A stretch of DNA of 34,171 bases from Sulfurovum sp. GTDB taxonomy: Bacteria > Campylobacterota > Campylobacteria > Campylobacterales > Sulfurovaceae. Of this stretch, positions 6,913 to 15,207 are shown piece after piece. The position numbers were made by a program, and so were the translations under genes. Within the stretch, counting starts at the first letter, position 1. Each line of letters begins with the position of its first letter. The stretch lies in the NCBI GenBank assembly GCA_012329065.1, contig JAAXPZ010000040.1:1-34171 (forward strand). The letters are read 5' to 3'. The notes under the pieces were generated by a model. The model saw only the letters and a program-made list of their open reading frames with translations, was not told the origin of the DNA and searched no databases.

Positions 6913-7695
6913 TTAAATAAGCCCTATTCCTAGTTCTCTTATCTTATCAACTTTGTGAAAATGAAATGTCTTATAATTGCTTGTATTTGGCTCTAAAAGC
7001 AGTATATTTTTATCTACACCATCAAGTATTTGCTTTGTCTGATTATACATCAGCAGCCTGATAGACCTCTCAAGCATCTCTACTATGTTGAATGTTTTAA
7101 ATATACTGTCTGGCATCTCTTTGGCAAAGGAATTGTATCCTATGGCATCTACAGCCAATATGTTATGATACGAACATTCATTCAATCCCAAGTTTTCACA
7201 CAAAAAGCCATCTCCATATATTTTGCCTTCTATGATTTTCTCTTTAAATATTCCTGGTATTGCCATAGTTGCAAGTATGACATCTTTGATCATCACTTTA
7301 TCACCGGCCCCAAAAACTCTTTTGTCTCCAGTGGTCAAATTTGCTACTATTATCTTGAGAGGTATCTTCACATCTGACATCATTCTATCTCCAAAGATAC
7401 TATCAAATATCCTCTCTATCCTAGCACTATCCACTATTGAGTTGCCTCCTAGCGTAAATTTAATCCATTTGCTCACGGCTGCAAAGGACTTTAGTCTTTC
7501 ATGTATCTGCTTCTCATGCATCCCAATGGCTAGGCACGCACCTATGATGCCACCCATACTTGTACCAATGATCTCGCTTGGAGACAAATCCTTTTGTTCC
7601 ATATCATACAATACACCTAAATGAGAAATCCCCAACGCTCCCCCTCCAGAGAGAACCAGTGAGAAGTTTTCATCACCAAGCTCAACTATACCCAT
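6913..7695 (-). CDS. Patatin-like phospholipase
   Basis: A 260-residue patatin-fold lipid hydrolase. The oxyanion-hole motif GGGALG is at 17-22, the nucleophile motif GTSMG at 44-48 (Ser46), and the catalytic aspartate is in GDG at 161-163. All parts of the Ser-Asp dyad are present, so it should be active on phospholipids or other acyl esters. No signal peptide or membrane segment is evident, so it is probably cytoplasmic or peripheral. It is at the short end of the family. It overlaps the upstream DNA glycosylase gene by 10 nt, so the two are in one operon although their functions look unrelated. Confidence 0.88.
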   Translation of the reverse strand: MGIVELGDENFSLVLSGGGALGISHLGVLYDMEQKDLSPSEIIGTSMGGIIGACLAIGMHEKQIHERLKSFAAVSKWIKFTLGGNSIVDSARIERIFDSIFGDRMMSDVKIPLKIIVANLTTGDKRVFGAGDKVMIKDVILATMAIPGIFKEKIIEGKIYGDGFLCENLGLNECSYHNILAVDAIGYNSFAKEMPDSIFKTFNIVEMLERSIRLLMYNQTKQILDGVDKNILLLEPNTSNYKTFHFHKVDKIRELGIGLI

Positions 7696-8177
7696 CCCAA
7701 TACCTCTTTGTAGATTTCTATTTTCTGCTCGAGTCTCATCTTGGCATGAGCAGGGGATGGTGATGGTAAATACAAAGTCTCTATCTCCAAATGATCAAAA
7801 TGTATCCTATATAGTGCTTCTGACTTTCTACCTGTAAAAGCGACTCTAGACACAGATGGGTACTTCTGCAGTAGATCTGATATATCATTGACATCTTCGT
7901 CTTCTAGCGAGCTATCAAGAGAAGTCTCTCTGCTACAACTTTTTATCATATCCCAGAGCCCTAATTTTGACTCCTTTAGTAAGCATATTCTTTGATCCAC
8001 ATTATTTATAGGGTAGCCTGTAGTAGCTTCAAGTATCTTCCAAAACTGATTGCGTGGATGTGCATAATAAAAGTTATTCTCGAAAGATTGGATGCTTGGG
8101 AATGACCCCAGTATTAGTGTCTTTGTATTTTTGAAAACTATAGGTTCAAATGGGTGATTAAACGATTCTCTATCCAA
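7686..8177 (-). CDS. Family 6 uracil/hypoxanthine-DNA glycosylase
   Basis: A 163-residue member of the uracil-DNA glycosylase superfamily. GSFPS at 24-28 and AHPRNQFW at 39-46 mark the hypoxanthine-DNA glycosylase (family 6) branch, and LPSPSPAHA near 137-145 is the second active-site motif. Members remove deaminated bases, mainly hypoxanthine, from DNA to start base excision repair. The only plausible start is TTG at 8177, with AAGGA nine bases upstream. The stop of the frameshifted ORF upstream is next to that site, so the two were probably one operon. Confidence 0.82.
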   Translation of the reverse strand: MDRESFNHPFEPIVFKNTKTLILGSFPSIQSFENNFYYAHPRNQFWKILEATTGYPINNVDQRICLLKESKLGLWDMIKSCSRETSLDSSLEDEDVNDISDLLQKYPSVSRVAFTGRKSEALYRIHFDHLEIETLYLPSPSPAHAKMRLEQKIEIYKEVLGWV

Positions 8178-8189
8178 AATATACTGTCC

Positions 8190-8373
8190 TTAAGGTTTTT
8201 CTAGAAATTTTTCTAATTTTTTGATTTGACTAGGAAGAATATTCTCTATTGTCAGCCTAACCCATCCACCTCTATGTATTATACCTAATCAGTAGTGGAT
8301 CTACCATGATCATCCACAACATCCTATTTCTGCCAACAGCATACTCAGTATCGATAAAACAATAATACTCCAT
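8190..8373 (-). pseudogene. Frameshifted small ORF of unknown function upstream of the DNA glycosylase
   Basis: An ATG at 8373 opens a 33-codon frame (MEYYCFIDTEYAVGRN...) that stops at TAG near 8272. Shifting by one base gives a second frame, HRGGWVRLTIENILPSQ..., that runs without stops to TAA at 8190-8192, just before the glycosylase ribosome binding site. Together they would make about 60 codons with one frameshift. The second part has a protein-like composition and ends in a Lys/Glu helix. I do not recognise a family. It may be a decayed gene, a sequencing error or chance. Confidence 0.3.
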
Positions 8374-8410
8374 CTTCTCTAAATAAAAACTTATTAAAAT
8401 ATTTAAATTA

Positions 8411-8435
8411 TTAGAAGATAATAATTATCTTCTAA
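8411..8435 (+). promoter_or_regulatory. Fur/PerR-like palindrome upstream of the catalase gene
   Basis: Two perfect 12-bp arms, TTAGAAGATAAT and ATTATCTTCTAA, meet at one central base. The core AGATAATAATTATCT matches 13 of 15 positions of the 7-1-7 Fur-type box (TGATAATNATTATCA) and the central 11 of the Per box. A -10-like GATAAT at 8448-8453 puts the right half of the palindrome at the -35 position, so binding would block transcription. Catalase genes of this phylum are known to be under PerR/Fur control. Confidence 0.65.
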
Positions 8436-8457
8436 GCTTAAGTGTGGGATAATTACA

Positions 8458-8476
8458 AAGGATAAAAATTATCCTT
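8458..8476 (+). promoter_or_regulatory. Second palindrome in the catalase leader
   Basis: AAGGATAA-AAA-TTATCCTT, a perfect 8-3-8 inverted repeat just downstream of the likely -10 and 20 nt before the ATG. It shares GATAA-N3-TTATC with the palindrome at 8411-8435. It could be a second repressor site at the transcription start, or a small leader hairpin near the ribosome binding site. Confidence 0.5.
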
Positions 8477-8496
8477 AAATTAAAAAAGGAATTTGT

Positions 8497-9927
8497 ATGA
8501 ACACTATAACAACAACAGCAGGTGAACCTATCGGAAGTCATCAAGATGCATTAACAGCAGGAGAAAGAGGACCTCTTTTGATGCAAGACTATTACCTTAT
8601 AGAAAAACTTGCACATCAAAATAGAGAGAGGATACCTGAACGAACCATGCATGCAAAAGGTTCTGGTGCACATGGTACTCTGACCATCACAAATGATATC
8701 ACTCAGTACACAAAAGCAGATATGTTTTCTGAAATTGATAAAGAAACACCACTATTTATCAGACTTTCAACCGTTGCAGGTGAAAGAGGTGCGGCAGATG
8801 CAGAGAGAGATGTACGAGGTTTTGCTTTGAAGTTTTATACGCAAGAGGGAAACTGGGACTTAGTGGGAAACAACACACCCATCTTTTTTGTAGCAGACCC
8901 GTATAAGTTTCCAGACTTTGCACACACGCAAAAAAGAGACCCTAGAACAAATATGAGAAGTCCTACGGCGATGTGGGATTTTTGGTCATTAACCCCTGAA
9001 TCTATGCATCAGATAACTATACTGTTTTCAGATCGTGGCTTGCCAGTAGACTATAGACATATGCATGGCTTTGGTTCGCATACTTATAGCTTCATCAACA
9101 AAGACAATGTTCGAACTTGGGTGAAGTTTCATTTTATCACACAACAAGGCATTAAAAATATGACCAATGAAGAGGGAAATCAAGTTATAGCAAACAATAG
9201 AGAGAGTGCCCAGAAAGATTTGTATGAAGCTATAGAAAATAAAAACTTTCCAAAGTGGGATTTTAAGATTCAAGTGATGACGGAAGAACAAGCCAAAAAC
9301 CACAAAGACAATCCTTTTGATTTGACTAAAGTATGGTCTAAAAAAGAATATCCACTTATTGACGTAGGAACATTTGAGTTAAATAGAAACCCAAATAACT
9401 ACTTTAACGAAGTAGAGCAAGCGTCATTTAGCCCGTCAAATACAGTGCCTGGCATTGGTCTATCCCCTGACAAAATGCTTCAAGCAAGAGGCTTTGCATA
9501 CCCTGATGCTCAGAGATATAGAGTGGGTACACATTATGAAGCCTTGCCTATCAATAGACCATTAAATGAGGTACATACTTACCATAAAGATGGCCCCATG
9601 AGTTTTGGGGATATAGATAAAAAAGCAGGACTTATTTATGAACCAAATAGCTTTGGTGGAGCAAAAGAAGATGCACAATATCTAGAACCAGCTCTAGCCA
9701 TATATGGAGATGCTGCAAGATATGATAGGGGTTTGGGCAATGACCACTTTTATCAATCAAGAGATTTGTTAAAGTTGATGGATGAGAGCCAGAAAGGTCA
9801 ACTTTACTCAAACATTGCAGCTGCGATGAATGGAGTGCCTGCTGATATCATCGATAAACAGCTTGCACTTTTTGAGCAAGTAAGTTCAGAATATGTGGAT
9901 GGTGTGAAAGCTGCCTTAGCTAAATAA
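8497..9927 (+). CDS. katA: Catalase (monofunctional heme, small-subunit type)
   Basis: A 476-residue heme catalase that converts hydrogen peroxide to water and oxygen. The distal histidine is H52 in [12 protein letters not shown], the distal asparagine N125 in [11 protein letters not shown], and the proximal heme ligand Y335 in [14 protein letters not shown]. The length (about 480) and lack of a C-terminal flavodoxin-like domain place it among small-subunit catalases such as Campylobacter KatA. No signal peptide is present, so it is cytoplasmic. A strong AAGGA site precedes the ATG. It is the first gene of a three-gene peroxide-defence unit with an ankyrin protein and Dps, behind two Fur/PerR-like palindromes. 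Confidence 0.96.
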   Translation: MNTITTTAGEPIGSHQDALTAGERGPLLMQDYYLIEKLAHQNRERIPERTMHAKGSGAHGTLTITNDITQYTKADMFSEIDKETPLFIRLSTVAGERGAADAERDVRGFALKFYTQEGNWDLVGNNTPIFFVADPYKFPDFAHTQKRDPRTNMRSPTAMWDFWSLTPESMHQITILFSDRGLPVDYRHMHGFGSHTYSFINKDNVRTWVKFHFITQQGIKNMTNEEGNQVIANNRESAQKDLYEAIENKNFPKWDFKIQVMTEEQAKNHKDNPFDLTKVWSKKEYPLIDVGTFELNRNPNNYFNEVEQASFSPSNTVPGIGLSPDKMLQARGFAYPDAQRYRVGTHYEALPINRPLNEVHTYHKDGPMSFGDIDKKAGLIYEPNSFGGAKEDAQYLEPALAIYGDAARYDRGLGNDHFYQSRDLLKLMDESQKGQLYSNIAAAMNGVPADIIDKQLALFEQVSSEYVDGVKAALAK

Positions 9928-9950
9928 ATAGCAAATAAAAGGAGACAAGC

Positions 9951-10451
9951 GTGAGCAGAGTAGAGATAACAGCCACTGAGGAAGATAGATATGTCCAGCT
10001 TCAGTCACTTGCACTTGATTACGCAAGAGAAGGTGATACAAAGGGACTAGAAAAAATGCTTAGATATGGAATGCCTATAAATCTTGGCACACACAAAGGT
10101 GATACACTATTAATGCTAGCAACATATAATGGGTGCGTCGATACGACGAGTATCCTCATACAAAAAGGTGCAAATATAGACCAAAAAAACCAAAGAGGAC
10201 AGACACCTCTAGAGGGAGCCTGTTTTAAAGGAAAGCTTCCAATAGTCAAACTTTTGGTAGAAAATGGAGCAACTATAGATAAAAATGCTATAATTTATGC
10301 AAGTATATTTGGTCACAAAGACATAGTATACTACCTAACAAAGCAGGGTGTCGATGGAAGTCGATCAAAAGTTTTTGGAGTATTTATTGATATAGTAGTA
10401 GCAATAAGCTTCAAAATAAAAACATTATTTAAGACAAAGGACACAATATGA
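9951..10451 (+). CDS. Ankyrin-repeat protein of the catalase operon (Cj1386-like)
   Basis: A 166-residue protein with three ankyrin repeats at about 49-78, 82-111 and 112-136 (for example GDTLLMLATYNGCVDTTSILIQ). It starts with GTG at 9951, behind GGAG. Ankyrin proteins encoded next to catalase are known: AnkB beside KatB in Pseudomonas, and Cj1386 (about the same size) after katA in Campylobacter jejuni, which helps deliver heme to KatA. The same role is likely here by position and size. No signal peptide is seen. The gap to katA is 23 nt, and its TGA overlaps the ATG of dps. Confidence 0.85.
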   Translation: MSRVEITATEEDRYVQLQSLALDYAREGDTKGLEKMLRYGMPINLGTHKGDTLLMLATYNGCVDTTSILIQKGANIDQKNQRGQTPLEGACFKGKLPIVKLLVENGATIDKNAIIYASIFGHKDIVYYLTKQGVDGSRSKVFGVFIDIVVAISFKIKTLFKTKDTI

Positions 10452-10885
10452 GTAAAGTAGTAACACAATTAAAACAATTACAAGCAGATGCACATGCGTT
10501 GTTTATCAAAACACACAACTATCACTGGAATGTCAAGGGTATGGATTTCTACCCAGTGCATAATCAAACAGAAGAAATCTATAATACAATGTCAGTACTC
10601 TATGATGATACAGCAGAGAGAGTTATCCAGCTTGGTGACAAACCTTACCTTACCATGGGACAGCTTATGAAAGCAACGAAGATAAAAGAAGAAACAAAAG
10701 ACTCTTTTCGTTCTAAGTATGTTGTAGAAAGTATCATTAATGACTTCAAGTATCTTTGTAAAAGTTTTGGGAAATTATCTACGGCATCAGAAGATGCCAA
10801 TGACAAAACAACTGCAGCATTTGCAGATGATAATGTGGCTATTTTGGAAAAGCAAATTTGGATGCTTGGAGCGATGGTTAAATAA
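10448..10885 (+). CDS. dps: Dps-family ferritin-like protein
   Basis: A 145-residue four-helix-bundle protein. The inter-subunit ferroxidase site is visible: H26 in THNYHWNVKG, then H38, D53 and E57 in HNQTEEIYNTMSVLYDDTAERV. Dps forms a 12-subunit cage that oxidises and stores iron using hydrogen peroxide, which prevents hydroxyl radical formation; some members also coat DNA. The lysine-poor N-terminus makes DNA binding less certain. It is translationally coupled to the ankyrin gene (ATGA overlap), so iron storage is made together with catalase. No convincing terminator follows. Confidence 0.92.
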   Translation: MSKVVTQLKQLQADAHALFIKTHNYHWNVKGMDFYPVHNQTEEIYNTMSVLYDDTAERVIQLGDKPYLTMGQLMKATKIKEETKDSFRSKYVVESIINDFKYLCKSFGKLSTASEDANDKTTAAFADDNVAILEKQIWMLGAMVK

Positions 10886-10987
10886 TATCACATAGGAGGG
10901 GTTGTAATTGCTTGTACTAAAAGAAAATACAACCTAAAACACAAAAATAATTACTAAAATATAGTTTTTACTGTATACTTACAGATA

Positions 10988-11737
10988 ATGAATATCATCA
11001 AACTATATATTAAAAGTATCTTTTTATACATATTTATCGCTACTTTGTCTATGGCTGAATCTAATAATACATACCATAAATCAGAATATGGGTCAAAAAC
11101 AAAGAAAGAAAGAAACGAAAATAAAAATGTAACGCATAGAATTGACAGTAACTCTTCTGTAAAAATAAGACCTAAATCTGTTGTAAAAATATATGCTGCT
11201 TTGCCAGAAAATCAAAATAAATCTACGGTTAAACATATTATCTACTCTAAAACCAAAGTCTTGATGGCCGAATGCACATCAGCATACAAACAAGATTGTA
11301 TTATAAATATTGAATCAGGGAAATATTCAGTCAAATCTATCTTTATGGGCAATACTCATATCACAAAACTGCATGTCCTAGAGAATCAAAATGCCTACCT
11401 ATATACTAGCTTTAAACAAAAAAATCAATCGGGAGCAAACTCAAGAACAGATATTGTTGAAAATACAAAAATAGACGCAGAGATAGAGGCAATATACCAA
11501 AAAGAAGCTAATCCAATCCCTGCTCCTACCAAAACTACAAAGAAAGACATGGCTGCACAAGAAGCCATGCAGAGAGAAATGATGAATAATGAAATGATGG
11601 AAAGAGAGATAGAAAGAGATATTATGGAGAGGGAAATGATGGAAAGAGAAACGAGGGGTGGCAAAAGATCACAAAGAGGAAGACCAAGAGAACGAAAAGG
11701 CTCTGTAGTCAGCCCTGATGGCATACCACTACCATAA
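10988..11737 (+). CDS. Secreted protein of unknown function with a Met/Glu/Arg-rich tail
   Basis: A 249-residue protein with a Sec signal peptide (about 1-23, ending LSMAES). The middle part (about 55-145) alternates hydrophobic and polar residues, as in a beta-rich domain, and has two cysteines (MAECTSAYKQDCII) that could form a disulfide. From about 186 to 230 the sequence is dominated by Met, Glu and Arg in a loose 4-residue pattern (EMMEREIERD), predicted as a highly charged helix, then a basic segment and the end PDGIPLP. No known family. It begins about 100 nt after dps and has no strong ribosome binding site; a -10-like TATACT is very close to the ATG. Confidence 0.65.
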   Translation: MNIIKLYIKSIFLYIFIATLSMAESNNTYHKSEYGSKTKKERNENKNVTHRIDSNSSVKIRPKSVVKIYAALPENQNKSTVKHIIYSKTKVLMAECTSAYKQDCIINIESGKYSVKSIFMGNTHITKLHVLENQNAYLYTSFKQKNQSGANSRTDIVENTKIDAEIEAIYQKEANPIPAPTKTTKKDMAAQEAMQREMMNNEMMEREIERDIMEREMMERETRGGKRSQRGRPRERKGSVVSPDGIPLP

Positions 11738-11816
11738 ATCAAAAATATCCTTTCAGTCAAAATATTCTATTTTCTCCTAGAAGATAAAACTACTACTATC
11801 TGTTGGATACAAAACC

Positions 11817-12296
11817 CTACCTACAAGCCTTACGCATATTCTGTATGATCAAAACTAGAAGTGTGACAGAAAAAATCTTGAAATCTATCTCGCTGGCACG
11901 ATGAATGGCGGCAAAAGTCTCACTTTGTGTCATCGCTTCTCCTGCTAGTTGCATAGTTATGATTTCAGGTACATAATAGTGTCCGAAGAAGAGTCCAGAA
12001 GAGATGGTAATAACTGCTGCCAAAATAGTGATACTGTCCCGCTCTTGCATCTTGTATTTAAATGCCTCATAGAGGAAAATTGCGACAACTGTCACATTTA
12101 CTAGATAAGAAAGACGGATAAAATTTTCTGTCATTATCTGCCCTTCTTGAAAATGTGTAAGCACTGTAGAGCCTAGCCAATTTTCGGTATTAAATGTCAC
12201 TGGAGCCACTACAATGCCTGCAAATAGCCCCGCACCTAGTGTTGCTGTTAGAAGTATCAAATATACTATTGTCGCGATTCTAAATATTTTTTTCAT
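11817..12296 (-). CDS. DUF4149-type membrane protein
   Basis: A 159-residue inner-membrane protein with four hydrophobic segments (about 6-29, 62-78, 88-105 and 140-155). The pattern GLFAGIVVAPVTFN near the start and the length match the DUF4149 family, which is related to TMEM205 and has no established function. It overlaps the small membrane protein gene upstream by 17 nt, which in turn overlaps prmC, so all three are one operon. Confidence 0.75.
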   Translation of the reverse strand: MKKIFRIATIVYLILLTATLGAGLFAGIVVAPVTFNTENWLGSTVLTHFQEGQIMTENFIRLSYLVNVTVVAIFLYEAFKYKMQERDSITILAAVITISSGLFFGHYYVPEIITMQLAGEAMTQSETFAAIHRASEIDFKIFSVTLLVLIIQNMRKACR

Positions 12297-12552
12297 TTTT
12301 AGCCTTCTTTGGTGATCTATTTTTCATCATACCATAAATGGTGATAATAATCCAAAATATCTCTATGAGCATCGAGCCTAAGTTGAAATGTACCAGCAGA
12401 GATATAGTCAGCAATATTGCACCAATAAGATTGAGAATCTGATATCTGAATGATGCTATTGTATCCTTCCCAGTCTGCAACAAAAAGTAGGCATAGACTA
12501 TAAATAGCATCCCCGCAAATCCAAGCCATTGAAATATATCCATCTCTATCAC
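12280..12552 (-). CDS. Small membrane protein, CBU_0592-like
   Basis: A 90-residue protein with three hydrophobic segments (about 8-25, 37-55 and 59-76) and a basic C-terminus (KNRSPKKAKNEKN). It resembles the short CBU_0592-type membrane proteins, which have no known function. The GTG at 12552 is preferred because it lies 5 nt after a GGGGGA site and overlaps the prmC stop as GTGA; an ATG three codons in is the alternative. Confidence 0.65.
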   Translation of the reverse strand: MIEMDIFQWLGFAGMLFIVYAYFLLQTGKDTIASFRYQILNLIGAILLTISLLVHFNLGSMLIEIFWIIITIYGMMKNRSPKKAKNEKNI

Positions 12553-13376
12553 GAGTATCCCCCAATTACAAACCCTCTATCTAGCCCTGCATAATCCTGA
12601 TAAAACTCTATTGACTTTACTTCTGCTTCTTTTGCAAAGTTAGAAATAGATTCCTTTTGATCATATCCCATTTCACAAACCAGATGCTTTATTTTTCGCA
12701 CTTTGGTTAACAGTATAATCTCCTTAAGTAGTTCATCGCCCTGCTCTTGGCTATACAAAGCAGTATGTGGCTCATACTCTGCCACATTTGGAGCCAGAGG
12801 TTTATTTTTGGCGATATAGGGTGGGTTAGATACTATCATTTCCAGACTATTATAGTCTATACCATCGAGCAAAGAAGTATGCAGTAGCTCTATCTGCCCC
12901 TCTAGTCCAAACTCTTCTATATTTTCTTTGGCTACTACCAAAGCATCTTTTGAGATATCAGAAGCAATGATTTTTATATGAGGAAATTTTCTGGCAAGCG
13001 ATATCGAGATTGCTCCTGAGCCTATGCCTATCTCTGCGATACGAGTGTAGCCATTTTCTTTGATAAGTTCTGAAGCTATATCTACAAGTATCTCTGTTTC
13101 TGACCTAGGTATCAATACAGCGGAACTCACAGTAAGCTCTAGATCATAAAAACTAGATCTACCTATGATGTATTCCATAGGCTCATGTGCCTTTCGTCTG
13201 GCAATAAGCTCTTCAAATTTATTAAACCTGCACACTTCATCACCATCATGAGTCACAAGATATGTCCTGTCTTTATCCAGATGGTATGCCAAAAGCACCT
13301 CTGCCTCAAACAGAGGTCGTTCGCAGGCATATCTAAGCTCTTCTTTTGCCCACTGCAGTGCTTCATTAATTATCAT
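12549..13376 (-). CDS. prmC: Peptide chain release factor N5-glutamine methyltransferase
   Basis: A 275-residue S-adenosylmethionine-dependent methyltransferase that methylates the glutamine of the GGQ motif of release factors RF1 and RF2, which raises termination efficiency. The N-terminal helical domain is followed by IPRSETE near 89-95, the SAM-binding EIGIGSGA at 115-122 and the catalytic NPPY at 184-187. The length is typical. Here it is followed by two membrane protein genes rather than sitting beside prfA, with a GTGA overlap to the first. It lies 9 nt downstream of the M48 peptidase gene. Confidence 0.93.
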   Translation of the reverse strand: MIINEALQWAKEELRYACERPLFEAEVLLAYHLDKDRTYLVTHDGDEVCRFNKFEELIARRKAHEPMEYIIGRSSFYDLELTVSSAVLIPRSETEILVDIASELIKENGYTRIAEIGIGSGAISISLARKFPHIKIIASDISKDALVVAKENIEEFGLEGQIELLHTSLLDGIDYNSLEMIVSNPPYIAKNKPLAPNVAEYEPHTALYSQEQGDELLKEIILLTKVRKIKHLVCEMGYDQKESISNFAKEAEVKSIEFYQDYAGLDRGFVIGGYS

Positions 13377-13385
13377 GGTTTTTTA

Positions 13386-14639
13386 CTACTCTACGAAGCT
13401 AAATATCCCATTTTCTGGCAAGTCTTTATCCAAATCTACTTTGCTCGCATCAAAGCCAAGTTCTTTGAGTCTTTCTAGTATCGGCGGGTGTGTGTAATAA
13501 AAAAATATGACCAAAGGATGAGATTTTGGAAATGCTTTATTTTCAGTAACAAGCTTCAACAGTGCAGAGACCAGATTTTCTTTTCCGCCCATCTTGGATC
13601 CAAACTCATCAGCAGCATACTCATTGTGCTGAGAAACAAAACTCATAATAGGAGTGAAAACGAAGCTTAGAACTGGTAGCAAGAGTAGCAATGTGGCTAT
13701 CTGAACCCCTGCGTTAGGAGGTGTGCCCATGGCTACAAAGAGCTCATCTGGAAGATTACCAAAGATTGCAAATCCTGCAAAAAGTAGTACCGCCATAAGA
13801 GCAATATTTTTCCAGATATCTCCATGCTTGAAATGCCCTAGTTCATGTCCTAAAACTGCTATAAGCTCCTTATCTGAAAGTTTGTCAATCAGCGTATCAA
13901 ACAGCACTACTCTTTTACTTTTCCCCAATCCCCCAAAGAAAGCATTGAGCCTGCTGTCTTTTTTGCTGGCATCCATAACAAATATCCCATCACTACGCAA
14001 CCCTACGCTTTGCATCATCTTCTCTATGGTACTTCTCAGTTCTCCTTCCTTTAGTGGCGTAAATTTGTTAAACAAGCCCATAAAAAATGGCATCAATAGA
14101 TTGGCCGCTAAAGCGATGACAAACATTAGTACAAATCCATAAATCCACCAGTTCTCATAACGAGTGATAATCCAAGACAAAAGAGCAAATACTGCCCCGC
14201 CGATAATCAAAAAAATCAATATAGATTTAACAGTGTCAGCGATATAGACTTTTGGGCTCATTTTGTTGAAACCAAAATCCTCATCTATCTTAAACTTTTG
14301 GTAAATCTCAAAAGGTAGCATAATCATATAGTTGATGACAAAAAAACCAAATAGAAACAATACCGAACTCAAGATACTATTATCTATGCCGACTAGTTCT
14401 TGGAGCCAAGCAAAACCTTTGGTCACCCAAAAGGCAAAAAGAATCAAATCTACAATCATCTCTGCTATGCCAAGTCTCTCTTTGGCTATAGCGTAATTGG
14501 CAGCTGTCTTATATCTGCCTACATCCATCAAAACAGGCTCTTTTCGCTTCTCTTGAGAGATAAACCCAATCTGCATCGTGGCTATATATAACTTAATCAT
14601 GATATAAAGTGTATAGATCCATATTATTGTCATAAGCAT
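13386..14639 (-). CDS. Membrane M48 metallopeptidase, Ste24-like
   Basis: A 417-residue integral membrane zinc protease. HELGH is at 265-269 and the third zinc ligand is the glutamate in HNEYAADEFG further on. Several transmembrane segments precede the active site, and two follow it, as in CAAX prenyl protease 1 (Ste24). Bacterial members have no prenylated substrate and are thought to act in membrane protein quality control. The ATG at 14639 has AAGG seven bases upstream; a TTG ten codons earlier is less likely. It is the first gene of a unit with prmC and two small membrane proteins. Confidence 0.9.
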   Translation of the reverse strand: MLMTIIWIYTLYIMIKLYIATMQIGFISQEKRKEPVLMDVGRYKTAANYAIAKERLGIAEMIVDLILFAFWVTKGFAWLQELVGIDNSILSSVLFLFGFFVINYMIMLPFEIYQKFKIDEDFGFNKMSPKVYIADTVKSILIFLIIGGAVFALLSWIITRYENWWIYGFVLMFVIALAANLLMPFFMGLFNKFTPLKEGELRSTIEKMMQSVGLRSDGIFVMDASKKDSRLNAFFGGLGKSKRVVLFDTLIDKLSDKELIAVLGHELGHFKHGDIWKNIALMAVLLFAGFAIFGNLPDELFVAMGTPPNAGVQIATLLLLLPVLSFVFTPIMSFVSQHNEYAADEFGSKMGGKENLVSALLKLVTENKAFPKSHPLVIFFYYTHPPILERLKELGFDASKVDLDKDLPENGIFSFVE

Positions 14640-14762
14640 CTTACTGCCTTTCTTGAAGTATTTCTGCAAATATTATCAGCTTACGCTTTGGATATCATTA
14701 ATTCTATAAACATTTTTCGCTAAAATAGACCCAATAAAAGAGTATAAGCAAAAAGGCATAAA

Positions 14763-15200
14763 ATGAATAAAATAACAACTCAAACCATTATAGCTATATT
14801 TAGTACTACTACAATAGATGCTGCTAATGCCAGCAAGGGCTTAACAGAAGAGTATGAAATATACTTATGGATAGCTTCTACTTTTTTACTTCTGGGCGTA
14901 TTAGTATTATTTTACATAAACAAAAGACAAAAAAGACAATTGACTGAGGCCAGTACGCTTATTACGGAAAAAGATGAAAAAATCACTTGGCTACGGCAGA
15001 TAAATGCAAAAAATGAGCAAGAAAAGATATCCAAAGAACATAAAGCAGAAAAGAGAATCATAGAACTTACTCATACTATAGAAACTCTCGAAGAAAAATC
15101 CAGAGATGGCACCAAAAATCAAGTTGTTGCAAAAATAGAAGCACTCCAGAGTAAACGAGCCAGACAGATGAAGCTTGCTGACCTTGAAGTGGGCGAGTAG
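14763..15200 (+). CDS. Membrane-anchored coiled-coil protein of unknown function
   Basis: A 145-residue protein with one clear transmembrane segment (about 34-53) and then a long charged helix (about 55-140) with heptad-like spacing, predicted as a coiled coil facing the cytoplasm. The first 20 residues are moderately hydrophobic and could be a signal peptide. No known family. AAAAAGG precedes the ATG. The next gene, 7 nt downstream, is also a coiled-coil protein, so the two probably work together. Confidence 0.65.
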   Translation: MNKITTQTIIAIFSTTTIDAANASKGLTEEYEIYLWIASTFLLLGVLVLFYINKRQKRQLTEASTLITEKDEKITWLRQINAKNEQEKISKEHKAEKRIIELTHTIETLEEKSRDGTKNQVVAKIEALQSKRARQMKLADLEVGE

Positions 15201-15207
15201 AAAAAAT

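Noticed and set aside
10900-10935. Possible terminator after dps (GGTTGTA ... TACAACC)
   Set aside because: The stem is only 7 bp with a loop of more than 20 nt and no T-run, so it is not supportable.
11425-11760. Minus-strand 111-codon ORF with a repetitive SLSIISLSI pattern
   Set aside because: It is the antisense of the Met/Glu/Arg-rich tail of the exported protein; the repeat comes from that codon pattern.
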